The notes under the pieces are model-generated. The model saw only the letters and a program-made list of their open reading frames with translations, was not told where the DNA came from and made no database searches. Shown here one piece after another: positions 51,807 to 59,345 of a DNA stretch of 64,000 nucleotides. Numbering within the stretch: position 1 is the first letter of the stretch; each line of letters begins with the position of its first letter. Made by a program: the position numbers and the translations under genes. The DNA comes from Jonesia quinghaiensis DSM 15701 (GTDB lineage Bacteria; Actinomycetota; Actinomycetes; Actinomycetales; Cellulomonadaceae). The stretch covers positions 124,001 to 188,000 of the forward strand of contig NZ_AUHN01000004.1 of the NCBI RefSeq assembly GCF_000423205.1, given 5' to 3'.

Positions 51807-52172
51807 TTAGAACTCCACAACCTCAAATTCGAGGAGGTCAGCACCGGTTGCAACAGGTTGATGTGGCTGCTCAGCACCCTCGCCCTGTCCGTGCCCTTGG
51901 CCGTGGCCGTGGCCGTGGCCTTCACCGTCGCGGGCGCCTCCGTTAGCGTGGGCTTCTTTAGCTCGTCCGTCACGCCACCGTTCGAAGTCCTCTTGTGAGG
52001 CCCACTGGGTCACCACAAAGTACCGGGACTCCCCAGCGACAGGCCGCAACAACTGAAACCCCTCGAAACCTGGCTCTGAATCGACCATGTGTTTGCGTGC
52101 GGCGAACCGTTTTTCCAGTTCCGCACCCGCACCCTCAGGCACGGAAATGGCGTTGATTTTAATGACAGACAT
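51807..52172 (-). CDS. mhuD: Heme-degrading monooxygenase MhuD-like with His/Gly-rich insertion
   Basis: A 121-residue member of the IsdG/MhuD ferredoxin-fold family that opens heme and frees iron. It follows Mycobacterium tuberculosis MhuD closely: MSVIKINAISVPEGAGAELEKR, PGFEGFQLLRPV, YFVVTQWAS and the C-terminus PVATGADLLEFEVV. The known catalytic residues keep their numbers: Asn7, Trp66 and heme-ligand His75. Right after His75 there is an insert (about 77-104) with GHGHGHGQGHGQG that MhuD lacks. ATG 52172 has AGGAG upstream and lies 7 bp after the CitE-like gene, with which it is co-transcribed. Confidence 0.92.
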   Translation of the reverse strand: MSVIKINAISVPEGAGAELEKRFAARKHMVDSEPGFEGFQLLRPVAGESRYFVVTQWASQEDFERWRDGRAKEAHANGGARDGEGHGHGHGQGHGQGEGAEQPHQPVATGADLLEFEVVEF

Positions 52173-52179
52173 ATCTCTC

Positions 52180-53274
52180 CTAGTTTTTCCACAAACCGTA
52201 CGTGTCGGCAAGGTTCGCGACCTTCTGGGCACGGGCCAAGCGCGGCAGGTACGAGCCGTCCGCAATATCCACCCCGTTGCTGCGTTGCGCCTGCTCATGC
52301 TGGGTGATGAGCTCCCGCGCCCACTGCAATTCCTCCGTGCTAGGCGACAGGCCACGGTTAACGTCCTCGACCTGTCCAACCGTCAAGCACATTTTCCCGG
52401 TCATCCCCATACGTTGGGTGATATCGCAGGCCGCAAGCACAGCCTCCACACTGTCTGTTGCGGCAGGCGGACCATCAATCGGGCCAGGCAACTTACCCAC
52501 ACGCGAGGCAACGACCAGTTTCCCCCGGGCGTATGCCAACGCCATCGGGTCCTCAGTGGCGCCGGTGTCCTTCCGGAAATCATTCACACCAAATGCAAGA
52601 CGGAATGTGCCAGGCGCGGAGGCGATAGCGGTAGCGTTTTCCACACCAATAGCCGACTCAATGAGTGCGATCACCGGCGTCCCAGCGTGCAGGCGCATCG
52701 CCGTGAGAGTGACTTGTTCCGGTTTTTCGGTTTGCGCAAGCATGACACCGCGCAAACCTGGTGTTTTGATGAGCGCCTCAAGGTCAGTTTTCCAGTGGTG
52801 GGTATCCATACCGTTGATGCGCACCCACGCGGACAGCCCAGAGTTCAGCGCCCGCACCACGTAATAGCGGGCTTCTTCTTTGCGGTCTTCAGCGACAGCA
52901 GCTTCAAGGTCGAAAATAACCGAGTCAGCCTCGGAAAGGAGTGCAGGTTCAAACTGCTCTGGTTTGGCGGCGTTGACGAGCAGCCAGGACCGTGACAGGT
53001 TCGCGGGGAGTTTCGCGGCGCGTTCGTTGCGGATCCGGTGTGTGGCTTGCTCGTCGGTCTCAGCAGGCTGCTTGGGTTCCTGCTGCTGGGGCTGTGATGG
53101 TTCAGCTGGTTGCACTGGGTCAGATGGTTGGACCGGTTCGGCGGAATCGGCTGCTGGGGCGCTGGCAGGTACATCGTTGTGACCTGTTGGTTCAGCGTTA
53201 GCGGCCGCAGTGGCGCTGTCCGATGCTGTGGCGGGCTCTTTGGGGTCTGGTTGCGGTGCGTCGGTAGAGGTCAT
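52180..53274 (-). CDS. HpcH/HpaI aldolase (CitE-like lyase) with disordered N-terminus
   Basis: A 364-residue protein. Residues 1-75 are Pro/Ala/Gln/Glu-rich and surely disordered (PVQPAEPSQPQQQEPKQPAE). The rest is a CitE-like TIM barrel: SRSWLLVNAAKPEQFEPALLSEADSVIFDLEAAV, the Arg in WVRINGMDT, PVIALIESAIGVENA, LAFGVNDFRKDTG with the metal Asp, and GKMCLTVGQVEDVNRGLSP. These enzymes cleave or form C-C bonds of citramalyl-CoA, malyl-CoA and related acids; the substrate is unknown. It is the first gene of a pair with mhuD. The acyl-CoA lyase and heme enzyme have no known link. Confidence 0.87.
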   Translation of the reverse strand: MTSTDAPQPDPKEPATASDSATAAANAEPTGHNDVPASAPAADSAEPVQPSDPVQPAEPSQPQQQEPKQPAETDEQATHRIRNERAAKLPANLSRSWLLVNAAKPEQFEPALLSEADSVIFDLEAAVAEDRKEEARYYVVRALNSGLSAWVRINGMDTHHWKTDLEALIKTPGLRGVMLAQTEKPEQVTLTAMRLHAGTPVIALIESAIGVENATAIASAPGTFRLAFGVNDFRKDTGATEDPMALAYARGKLVVASRVGKLPGPIDGPPAATDSVEAVLAACDITQRMGMTGKMCLTVGQVEDVNRGLSPSTEELQWARELITQHEQAQRSNGVDIADGSYLPRLARAQKVANLADTYGLWKN

Positions 53275-53371
53275 GGCGTCTCGTCACGGTTGCGGGTGAT
53301 CGTTGGACAGTTCTGTGCTCCCATCCTATGAGACGCTATGGGGCTGCGCGCGCCGCTGTTAAGGTCGTGTC

Positions 53372-53674
53372 ATGACGTATGCAACGATCGGCACCATGGG
53401 TGTGAAGCCAGACGAGCGCGACACTGTCATTGAGATTATGACGCGGCACAACGCTGCACTGCGTGACGCAGGGTGCTTGGTGTATGAGGTTGGTGGGCGC
53501 GATGACGACCCTGACACCGTGTATGTGGCGGAGGTGTGGGAATCTCAAGAAGCTCACGCTGCGTCATTGGAACTTGATGAGGTGAAAGCTGTTATTTCTG
53601 ACGCGATGCCTCACCTGACAGGTGATTTTGGTGGTTATGACTTCGCTATTGCAGGTTCCCCACTGCGCGATTAG
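53372..53674 (+). CDS. Antibiotic biosynthesis monooxygenase-like (YgiN-type)
   Basis: A 100-residue dimeric ferredoxin-like domain: MTYATIGTMGVKPDERDTVIEIMTRHNAALRDAGCLVYEVGG, VYVAEVWESQEAHAASL and the final helix SDAMPHLTG. The pattern of a small cofactor-free monooxygenase, as in quinol monooxygenase YgiN. It has the same fold as MhuD but not its heme residues. No operon partner; divergent from the CitE-like gene, 97 bp apart. Substrate unknown. Confidence 0.8.
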   Translation: MTYATIGTMGVKPDERDTVIEIMTRHNAALRDAGCLVYEVGGRDDDPDTVYVAEVWESQEAHAASLELDEVKAVISDAMPHLTGDFGGYDFAIAGSPLRD

Positions 53675-53719
53675 CCCGCTCCCGCCTATTTCCCCGCAGC
53701 GCAACTCTCCCTTACGGAA

Positions 53720-54562
53720 CTACAAGTTGATCATGCCCGGGATGGGTGGCGGGTTTTTGTCGATTGGTGCAGGCGGCTGGTAGCCGCTGAGTTCCATGAT
53801 CCGATGCGCGAGCATCGTGCTGCCTACAACAACCGCTGGCATGAACAATATGGCTCCAAGCGGGATGGTGTAGACGCCGCTGATCGTGAACCCAAACCCG
53901 AGGGTCATGGGGGTTTGTTTGCGCAAGCAACCGCGGCGGTCTTTTTCTGGGACGCCGTGCGCCGTCAGTGAGCGGCTAGCTGTTTCTAGGGTGAGTAGCC
54001 AGGCTGCGGCGCTGAGGTTCAGTGTTCCGGCAACGGCGGGCCCCACAATGGGGATGATGCTGATGATCATGCATCCCATGGCGAAAAGTACTGACCGCCA
54101 AGCGAGCGCCCACCCGTCTTTGATGCCTTGGAAGAATCCGGGTTCTTGGTCGGGTACTTTACCGTGTATGTCACGTTCGACTTCTTCCCAGATCTTTTGG
54201 TATATCGGGTCACCAATCATTAACGCTAATGCGGTGAAGAGGGCCGCGCTGAGTCCGAGCGCTAGTCCTAGAACACCGATGGCAGCTACGATGCGCACAG
54301 TCCACATCCACCCGGTGGCCCAGTCTTGCGCGAATGGTGTGAGGAACAGCGTGATCGGCACAATGTTCACAAGCAGCACGATCAGAAGTGCCAACAAGAT
54401 CAGGGTGACCAGCGCGGCGGGCATCATCCCAAGGATGAGGAGCTTAGGTCGTTTGAGGAGCCAACGCATCCCCTCCATCAGGTAAAACGCTCCGTCACGT
54501 ACGCGCAGCGTGATGTCTTGGGCGTTTTTTGCTGCGGCCTGAGGGTCGATGGGTGCTGGCAC
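53720..54562 (-). CDS. EI24/CysZ-like membrane protein
   Basis: A 280-residue protein with about five or six membrane helices. After a soluble N-terminus with DGAFYLMEGMRWLLKRPKLL comes a long hydrophobic pair, then GDPIYQKIWEEVERDIHGKVP, FFQGIKDGWALAWRSVLFAMG and IPIVGPAVAGTLNLSAAAWLLTLE, the layout of the EI24 (etoposide-induced 2.4)/CysZ family. The GTG start at 54562 has AAAGGA five bases upstream; upstream sequence in the same frame is not used. CysZ transports sulfate in enteric bacteria; in actinobacteria the function is not settled. Confidence 0.82.
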   Translation of the reverse strand: MPAPIDPQAAAKNAQDITLRVRDGAFYLMEGMRWLLKRPKLLILGMMPAALVTLILLALLIVLLVNIVPITLFLTPFAQDWATGWMWTVRIVAAIGVLGLALGLSAALFTALALMIGDPIYQKIWEEVERDIHGKVPDQEPGFFQGIKDGWALAWRSVLFAMGCMIISIIPIVGPAVAGTLNLSAAAWLLTLETASRSLTAHGVPEKDRRGCLRKQTPMTLGFGFTISGVYTIPLGAILFMPAVVVGSTMLAHRIMELSGYQPPAPIDKNPPPIPGMINL

Positions 54563-54777
54563 GTTGGTCCTTTCGGTGTGACTCAAAAAGTCTGGCACGC
54601 CAAACCGCAATGAGTATACGGTGGCAGGTGAGTTTCCGAGGAAAGGACCGGTGGCCATTCATGGCCTGCACAGCGAACATCTGACACTCCATATTTTTCA
54701 CACCGCCAGCCCATAGCGTGCTGCGCGGTGAGTGAGTTGTTCTTGTTCGCTGTCCTGTTCTCTTTGAAAGTTTCCTC

Positions 54778-55263
54778 ATGCACCCCTTGACCTCACATGA
54801 CATTCGCGCGTCCTTTATTAACGCGTCCAAACGTGAAGCTGCTTTGGCTGCTTCCGCTGCCCGCCTTGATGGTGTGGCCTGGGAACGGCTAGACATTTTT
54901 GGCTGGACTGACCCAAAAAATCCCCTCGTCACCAGCGTTGTCATTCCTGTCGATGATGCCCCGGTAGGGATTTTGTTGCGTACCAGCCCCACCAAACCAA
55001 AGAAGACGATGTGCGCCCTGTGCGAGGACATCATTGCGGTTGATAACGTGAGGCTCTTCGCGGCCCGCTTAGCTGGTGCACCAGGACGACAAGGCAACAC
55101 GGTGGGGACACTGCTTCACACCGACCTCAGTTGTACCGCTCACGTGCGGCGCGCACCAAACACCATGGAGGGCAAAGCCGACCCGGAGGGGTTCATTGCC
55201 CGGCGCATCGGCGCGCTTCAGACCAACGCGGAACGGTTCGCACGGCGGGTACGCAGCGCGTAA
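54778..55263 (+). CDS. FBP-domain protein (FusB-like, EF-G binding zinc finger)
   Basis: A 161-residue protein with an N-terminal helical part (SHDIRASFINASKREA) and a treble-clef zinc finger: CALC at about residue 79-82 with SCTAHVRR near residue 120. This matches the FBP/FusB C-terminal domain that binds elongation factor G, known in fusidic acid resistance and found widely in actinobacteria with unknown role. No resistance context is visible. The first of the palindromic repeat pairs follows 15 bp after its stop. Confidence 0.8.
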   Translation: MHPLTSHDIRASFINASKREAALAASAARLDGVAWERLDIFGWTDPKNPLVTSVVIPVDDAPVGILLRTSPTKPKKTMCALCEDIIAVDNVRLFAARLAGAPGRQGNTVGTLLHTDLSCTAHVRRAPNTMEGKADPEGFIARRIGALQTNAERFARRVRSA

Positions 55264-55278
55264 TCCCCTCCCCCGATC

Positions 55279-55332
55279 GAAAGTGGGATTGTGCCCACTT
55301 TCGAAAGGGAAAGTGGGCACAATCCCACTTTC
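55279..55332. repeat. Palindromic repeat pair, site 1 (inverted arrangement)
   Basis: Two 24-bp units at 55279-55302 and 55309-55332. Each unit has arms GAAAGTGGG and CCCACTTTC around CACAAT (read ATTGTG in the first unit), so each is itself a palindrome, and the two units are in opposite orientation with spacer GAAAGG, giving one large dyad. The same units occur at 56787 and 59221. This one lies between the FBP gene and the MetE-like gene, both plus strand. Confidence 0.9.
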
Positions 55333-55378
55333 CCTGGAAATAACGATGAGGGCAGCACCAGCACCAGCACCAGCCCCA

Positions 55379-55410
55379 GACACCCTGTCCCGCCATGCGG
55401 GCAGGGTGTC
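55379..55410. promoter_or_regulatory. Hairpin in the leader of the MetE-like gene
   Basis: GACACCCTG at 55379-55387 pairs with CAGGGTGTC at 55402-55410, and inside it CCCGC pairs with GCGGG around CAT, with a single bulged T. The ATG of the MetE-like gene lies 36 bp downstream, so it could be an attenuator or part of a leader control; no known riboswitch is recognised. Confidence 0.5.
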
Positions 55411-55445
55411 CACTTTGTGGAAGGCTGGTGGTTAAACTAGCGCTC

Positions 55446-56654
55446 ATGTCCCACACCGTTGACTCCATTCCTGTTTCTCACTCCGGCTCCCTGCCCCGCA
55501 CTCCTGAACTCCTCGCCGCCAACGCGGCAATTGATGCAGGCGAGCCCACCGATGCCATCAATGAGTTGCGCACCGCAGCAGTTGTGAACATCGTGAAGCG
55601 CCAACAAGAACTTGGCGTCACCCTGCCCGGGGACGGCGAATACGGAAAGTCCATGTCAACAGCGGTGGACTACGGCGCGTGGTGGAGTTACTCCTTTTCC
55701 CGTACAGGCGGCCTCGCCCTGGACGAAGACCAACAGTGGCTCACCACCGACATCCAATCCACTCCCGGCAATGTCCGCACCACAGGGTTTGGGCACCGCC
55801 GCGACCAAGCCGCTTTCCGCGAGGCGTACACAGACCCCGAATCAGGAATTTTCTCCGGTGGCGCACCCAAACTGTTCCCCAAAGTTGTGGATAAGCTGAC
55901 CTACACCGGGCACGATGCGGTGGCCACAGACATCGCAAACCTCAAAGCCGGTTTAGCAGCAACTGGGCTCGAGCAGGGGTTCATTACCTCCATTGCCCCA
56001 GGTTCAGCGATGCGGATCGGCAATGACCACTACGCCAGCGACGAGGAACTCGTGTACGCGTGGGCTGACGTGCTGCGCGAGGAATACGTTGCCATTGTTG
56101 AAGCCGGTCTCATTGTGCAAATTGATGACCCGTCCCTAGCCGAGAACTGGGACCAGATCACCCCAGAACCGTCCATCGAGGATTACCTGGCGTTCTCTCA
56201 ACTGCGCGTTGAAGCGCTGAACCACGCGTTACGCGGGCTCCCAGAAGAGCAGATTCGCTACCACCTGTGCTGGGGTTCCTGGCACGGCCCACACACCACT
56301 GACCTCGAATTCCGGCACATCGTGAACGCCATGCTGACAGTGAACGCTGGTTCGTATTCGTTTGAGGCAGGAAACGTCCGCCACGAACACGAGTACACGG
56401 TGTGGGATGACATCACCCTGCCCGAGGGGAAAATCCTTGTGCCCGGTGTGGTGTCCCACGCAACGAACGTGGTGGAGCACCCTGACCTCGTCGCAGAACG
56501 CATCACCCGATTCGCCACCCGAGTTGGGCGCAACAACGTCATTGCATCCACCGACTGCGGCCTTGGCGGGCGCATCCACCCACAAATCGCCACCGCGAAA
56601 CTAGAAACACTTGCCGAGGGTGCGCGCCGTGCCAGCGCACAACTATGGAAATGA
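55446..56654 (+). CDS. MetE-like cobalamin-independent methionine synthase family protein
   Basis: A 402-residue protein that corresponds to the C-terminal catalytic barrel of MetE and to its short stand-alone relatives. It begins HTVDSIPVSHSGSLPRTPELL; zinc ligands are in HLCWGSWHGPH (about residue 275) and STDCGLGGRIHP (about 368), together with the EAG and IQIDDPSLAENW loop for the substrate. Short forms transfer a methyl or alkyl group from an unknown donor to a thiol and need not make methionine. ATG 55446 is chosen by family; the ribosome site is weak. It is bracketed by palindromic repeats. Confidence 0.85.
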   Translation: MSHTVDSIPVSHSGSLPRTPELLAANAAIDAGEPTDAINELRTAAVVNIVKRQQELGVTLPGDGEYGKSMSTAVDYGAWWSYSFSRTGGLALDEDQQWLTTDIQSTPGNVRTTGFGHRRDQAAFREAYTDPESGIFSGGAPKLFPKVVDKLTYTGHDAVATDIANLKAGLAATGLEQGFITSIAPGSAMRIGNDHYASDEELVYAWADVLREEYVAIVEAGLIVQIDDPSLAENWDQITPEPSIEDYLAFSQLRVEALNHALRGLPEEQIRYHLCWGSWHGPHTTDLEFRHIVNAMLTVNAGSYSFEAGNVRHEHEYTVWDDITLPEGKILVPGVVSHATNVVEHPDLVAERITRFATRVGRNNVIASTDCGLGGRIHPQIATAKLETLAEGARRASAQLWK

Positions 56655-56702
56655 CGATCCGCTACACGCCGTAGCAGTTAAGTCTCCGTGCCGATCACAG
56701 CA

Positions 56703-56736
56703 GTGGGGTTATCGCAACGTCATGCGATAACCCCAC
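56703..56736. terminator. Terminator after the MetE-like gene
   Basis: GTGGGGTTATCGCA at 56703-56716 pairs perfectly with TGCGATAACCCCAC at 56723-56736 around ACGTCA; AGCA/TGCT outside extends the stem with one bulge. It lies 48 bp after the stop codon and in front of repeat site 2, between convergent genes. Confidence 0.88.
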
Positions 56737-56786
56737 CTGCTATGGCAGTCACCCTTCCACACTTATTCCCTTCTGCCCTCCCCGTC

Positions 56787-56840
56787 GAAAGTGGGCACAA
56801 TCCCACTTTCGACGGGGAAAGTGGGCACAATCCCACTTTC
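56787..56840. repeat. Palindromic repeat pair, site 2 (direct arrangement)
   Basis: Units at 56787-56810 and 56817-56840 are identical 24-mers with arms GAAAGTGGG and CCCACTTTC, here both in the same orientation, separated by GACGGG. It lies between the convergent MetE-like and GH3 genes, after the regular terminator, so transcription ending alone does not explain it. Confidence 0.9.
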
Positions 56841-56873
56841 GACGGAGGGAAGAGAAGGGGTGGAACTAAAGGG

Positions 56874-59123
56874 TCACTGCACGGTGAACCGAACCCGGTG
56901 CAGGTCACTGGCCCGTGAGGAAGGACCCACCAGCAGCTCAAACTCACCGGGCTCCACGACCCGGCAGCCACGGGCATCGACAATTGTGCAGTCCGCGACG
57001 GGCACCTGGACGGTTGCGGTCACGCTCTGTCCAGGTTGCACCTCCACTTGAGTGAAAGCTTTGAGTTCCTTGTCTGCCCACGACGCTGAGGTCACCAGGT
57101 CCGACACATACGCTTGCACGGTTTCCACCGCTGGCCGTTGCCCAGTGTTTGTCAGGGTGATGTGCGCGGTGACTGTGTCGCCCTCGCCCAGTTGGTCTCG
57201 GTCAAGCGTGAGCCCGCTGTACTCCACGCTCGTGTAGGACAACCCGAACCCAAACGCCCACTGCGGGTCTTGGGTGAGGTCCGCGTACCTGTCCCCGTGT
57301 TGACCGCGAATCTGGTTGTAGTACGTGGGTTGCTGCCCCACATGCCGGGCGAAACTTATGGGCAACCGGCCCGCTGGCTCAATGGCCCCGGTGATCAGTT
57401 CAGCGAGCGCTTGTCCGCCGCGCATCCCGGGGTTTGCCGCCCAGATGATGGCGTTTGCGCCCAGTGCGGAGGGTGGGAGGACCAGTGGTTTGGAGGCGAG
57501 GAGCACCACGATGAGGGGTTTGCCGGTTGCGGCGAGTTCGTTGAGGAGGTGTTCTTGGCCGCCGAGGAGGTTCAGGGTTGCGGTGGAGCGTCCTTCGCCG
57601 ACGAGGGGGATGGCGTCTCCGACGACGGCGACGATGTAGTCGGCGTCTTTGGCTGCGGTGAGTGCTTCGGTGTGGAGGGTGTTGTCGATGGGTGCTGGTT
57701 GGGCGATGCGGGGGCGGGGTTGGCCGTCGGGGAAGTGGGTTCCGGCGGGGTCGTCTACGAGGTCTACGATGTTTGCGCCGCGGGCGTGGGTGATGGTCCA
57801 GGTGTCGGGGACGATGTCACGCAGGCCTTCGTAGACGGTGGTGATCTGGTCAGTGCGGTGCCCGTTGGGCATCCATCCGGCTTGGCCGGAGTTCCCGGCC
57901 CAGTCGCCGAGTTGGTATTGGTGGTCGTTGGCGTTGGGGCCAATGACCGCAATTTTTTTGCTGCCCTCTGTGGTGGCGGTGAGTGGCAGTGTTCCGTCGT
58001 TGGCCAGGAGGACCAGGGAGCGGCGGGTGAGGTCACGGTTGATTGCTGTGTGTTCGGGTGTAGCAAGTGCGGTGGCGATGCGCTCCAAGTCGGGGTGGCG
58101 TGGGTTGTCGAAGAGGCCGAGTTCGAATTTGACGGTGAGGATTCGGGCGACAGCTGCGTCGATGTCTGCGTCGACGAGGAGTCCTTGGTTGAGGGCTGTG
58201 AGTGCGCCGTCGAAGAATTGTGGGGTGGTCATCACCATGTCGTTTCCGGCTTTCACAGCAGCGGCGGCGGCGTGGGTGTAGTCGGGCATGACTTGTTGTT
58301 CCCACACCATGCGGCCGACGTTGTCCCAGTCGGTGACGAGCATGCCGGTGTAGTCCCATTCGCCGCGCAGGACGTCACCAAGGAGCCAGGAGTTGATGGT
58401 GATGGGGATGCCGTCGGTGGTTTGGTAGCCGAGCATGAAGGTGCGGCATCCTTCGCGGGCTACGCGTTCGAAGGGGGGTAGGAACCAGGAGCGCATTTTG
58501 CGTTGGGATATGTCGGCTTCGGAGGCGTCGCGGCCGCCTTGGGTTTCGGAGTAGGCGGCGAAGTGTTTTGCGGTGGCGAGGATCGCGGTGTTGTCGGTGA
58601 GTCCGTCACCTTGGTAGCCGCGCACCATGGCGCTGGCGAGTTCGCCGATGAGGTGGGGGTCTTCGCCGAATGTTTCGTTGACGCGGCCCCAGCGTAGGTC
58701 TCGGGAGATGCATAGTACGGGTGAGAACGTCCAGTGAATGCCTGTTGCGGATGCTTCGATGGCGGTGACGCGGGCTGCTTGTTCGATGAGTGGAGCGTTC
58801 CAGGATGCTGCCATGCCCAGTTGGGTGGGGAAGATGGTCGTTCCTTCGAAGAAGGAGTGCCCGTGGATGCAGTCTTCCCCGACGAGGAGGGGGATGGCTA
58901 GGCGGGTGCGTTCGGTGAGTTCGTGCGCTTCGCGTAGCGCTTCGGGTGACGCGTGCAGGATCGAGCCAATGTGCACCTCGTTGATGAGGTGGTCGAGGTT
59001 GTTCCGGGCGTCTTGTTGCATCATTTGCCCGACTTTTTCTTCGCGGGTCATGCGGTTGATGAGGTCGTTGACGCGTTGTGTGACGGGTAGGGCTGGGTCA
59101 CGGTAGGGAAGATGTGTGGTCAT
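56874..59123 (-). CDS. Glycoside hydrolase family 3 (beta-glucosidase / xylosidase type)
   Basis: A 749-residue cytoplasmic enzyme (no signal peptide) that removes terminal beta-linked sugars. The catalytic Asp265 is in GMLVTDWDNVGRMVW; other marks are LLVGEDCIHGHSFFEG, RDLRWGRVNETFGEDPHL, AKHFAAYSETQGGRD, a second alpha/beta domain (KKIAVIGPNANDHQYQLGDWAG) and a C-terminal fibronectin III-like domain starting near TVTAHITLTNTGQRP. ATG 59123 follows AAGGAGG; the frame upstream is not used. It is flanked on both sides by the palindromic repeat pairs. Exact sugar not known. Confidence 0.92.
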   Translation of the reverse strand: MTTHLPYRDPALPVTQRVNDLINRMTREEKVGQMMQQDARNNLDHLINEVHIGSILHASPEALREAHELTERTRLAIPLLVGEDCIHGHSFFEGTTIFPTQLGMAASWNAPLIEQAARVTAIEASATGIHWTFSPVLCISRDLRWGRVNETFGEDPHLIGELASAMVRGYQGDGLTDNTAILATAKHFAAYSETQGGRDASEADISQRKMRSWFLPPFERVAREGCRTFMLGYQTTDGIPITINSWLLGDVLRGEWDYTGMLVTDWDNVGRMVWEQQVMPDYTHAAAAAVKAGNDMVMTTPQFFDGALTALNQGLLVDADIDAAVARILTVKFELGLFDNPRHPDLERIATALATPEHTAINRDLTRRSLVLLANDGTLPLTATTEGSKKIAVIGPNANDHQYQLGDWAGNSGQAGWMPNGHRTDQITTVYEGLRDIVPDTWTITHARGANIVDLVDDPAGTHFPDGQPRPRIAQPAPIDNTLHTEALTAAKDADYIVAVVGDAIPLVGEGRSTATLNLLGGQEHLLNELAATGKPLIVVLLASKPLVLPPSALGANAIIWAANPGMRGGQALAELITGAIEPAGRLPISFARHVGQQPTYYNQIRGQHGDRYADLTQDPQWAFGFGLSYTSVEYSGLTLDRDQLGEGDTVTAHITLTNTGQRPAVETVQAYVSDLVTSASWADKELKAFTQVEVQPGQSVTATVQVPVADCTIVDARGCRVVEPGEFELLVGPSSRASDLHRVRFTVQ

Positions 59124-59220
59124 GGTGGCCTCCTTGCCAACAGGGAACAACTCGCGATGGTAGCGCTCCCACATACCCTATCGGATCCCAACCCCTCGCT
59201 ACCCCTACCTCCCTCCGATC

Positions 59221-59274
59221 GAAAGTGGGATTGTGCCCACTTTCGAAAGGGAAAGTGGGCACAATCCCACTTTC
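59221..59274. repeat. Palindromic repeat pair, site 3 (inverted arrangement)
   Basis: Units at 59221-59244 and 59251-59274, identical to site 1 including spacer GAAAGG and the flanking CGATC on the left. It lies between the divergent GH3 and AAA ATPase genes, 97 bp from the former start and 72 bp from the latter, where promoters must be. Confidence 0.9.
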
Positions 59275-59345
59275 GCTGAGTGAGTTGCGGAGGAGAGCCG
59301 AGGAGAGCCGCGCCCATGTCAGGTGTTCCCGGTAGCGTCGCTGTC

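Noticed and set aside
53372-53674. Second MhuD-type heme enzyme
   Set aside because: The fold is the same but Asn7, Trp66 and the heme-ligand His are not at the corresponding positions, so it is better called a YgiN-like monooxygenase.
57114-58481. A 455-codon plus-strand frame opposite the GH3 gene
   Set aside because: Val/Gly/Glu/Asp-biased shadow frame of a clear GH3 coding sequence; no family pattern.
55279-59274. CRISPR array from the regularly repeated 24-bp units
   Set aside because: Units come only in pairs with 6-bp spacers, spread over 4 kb with genes between; no spacer-repeat array and no cas genes.
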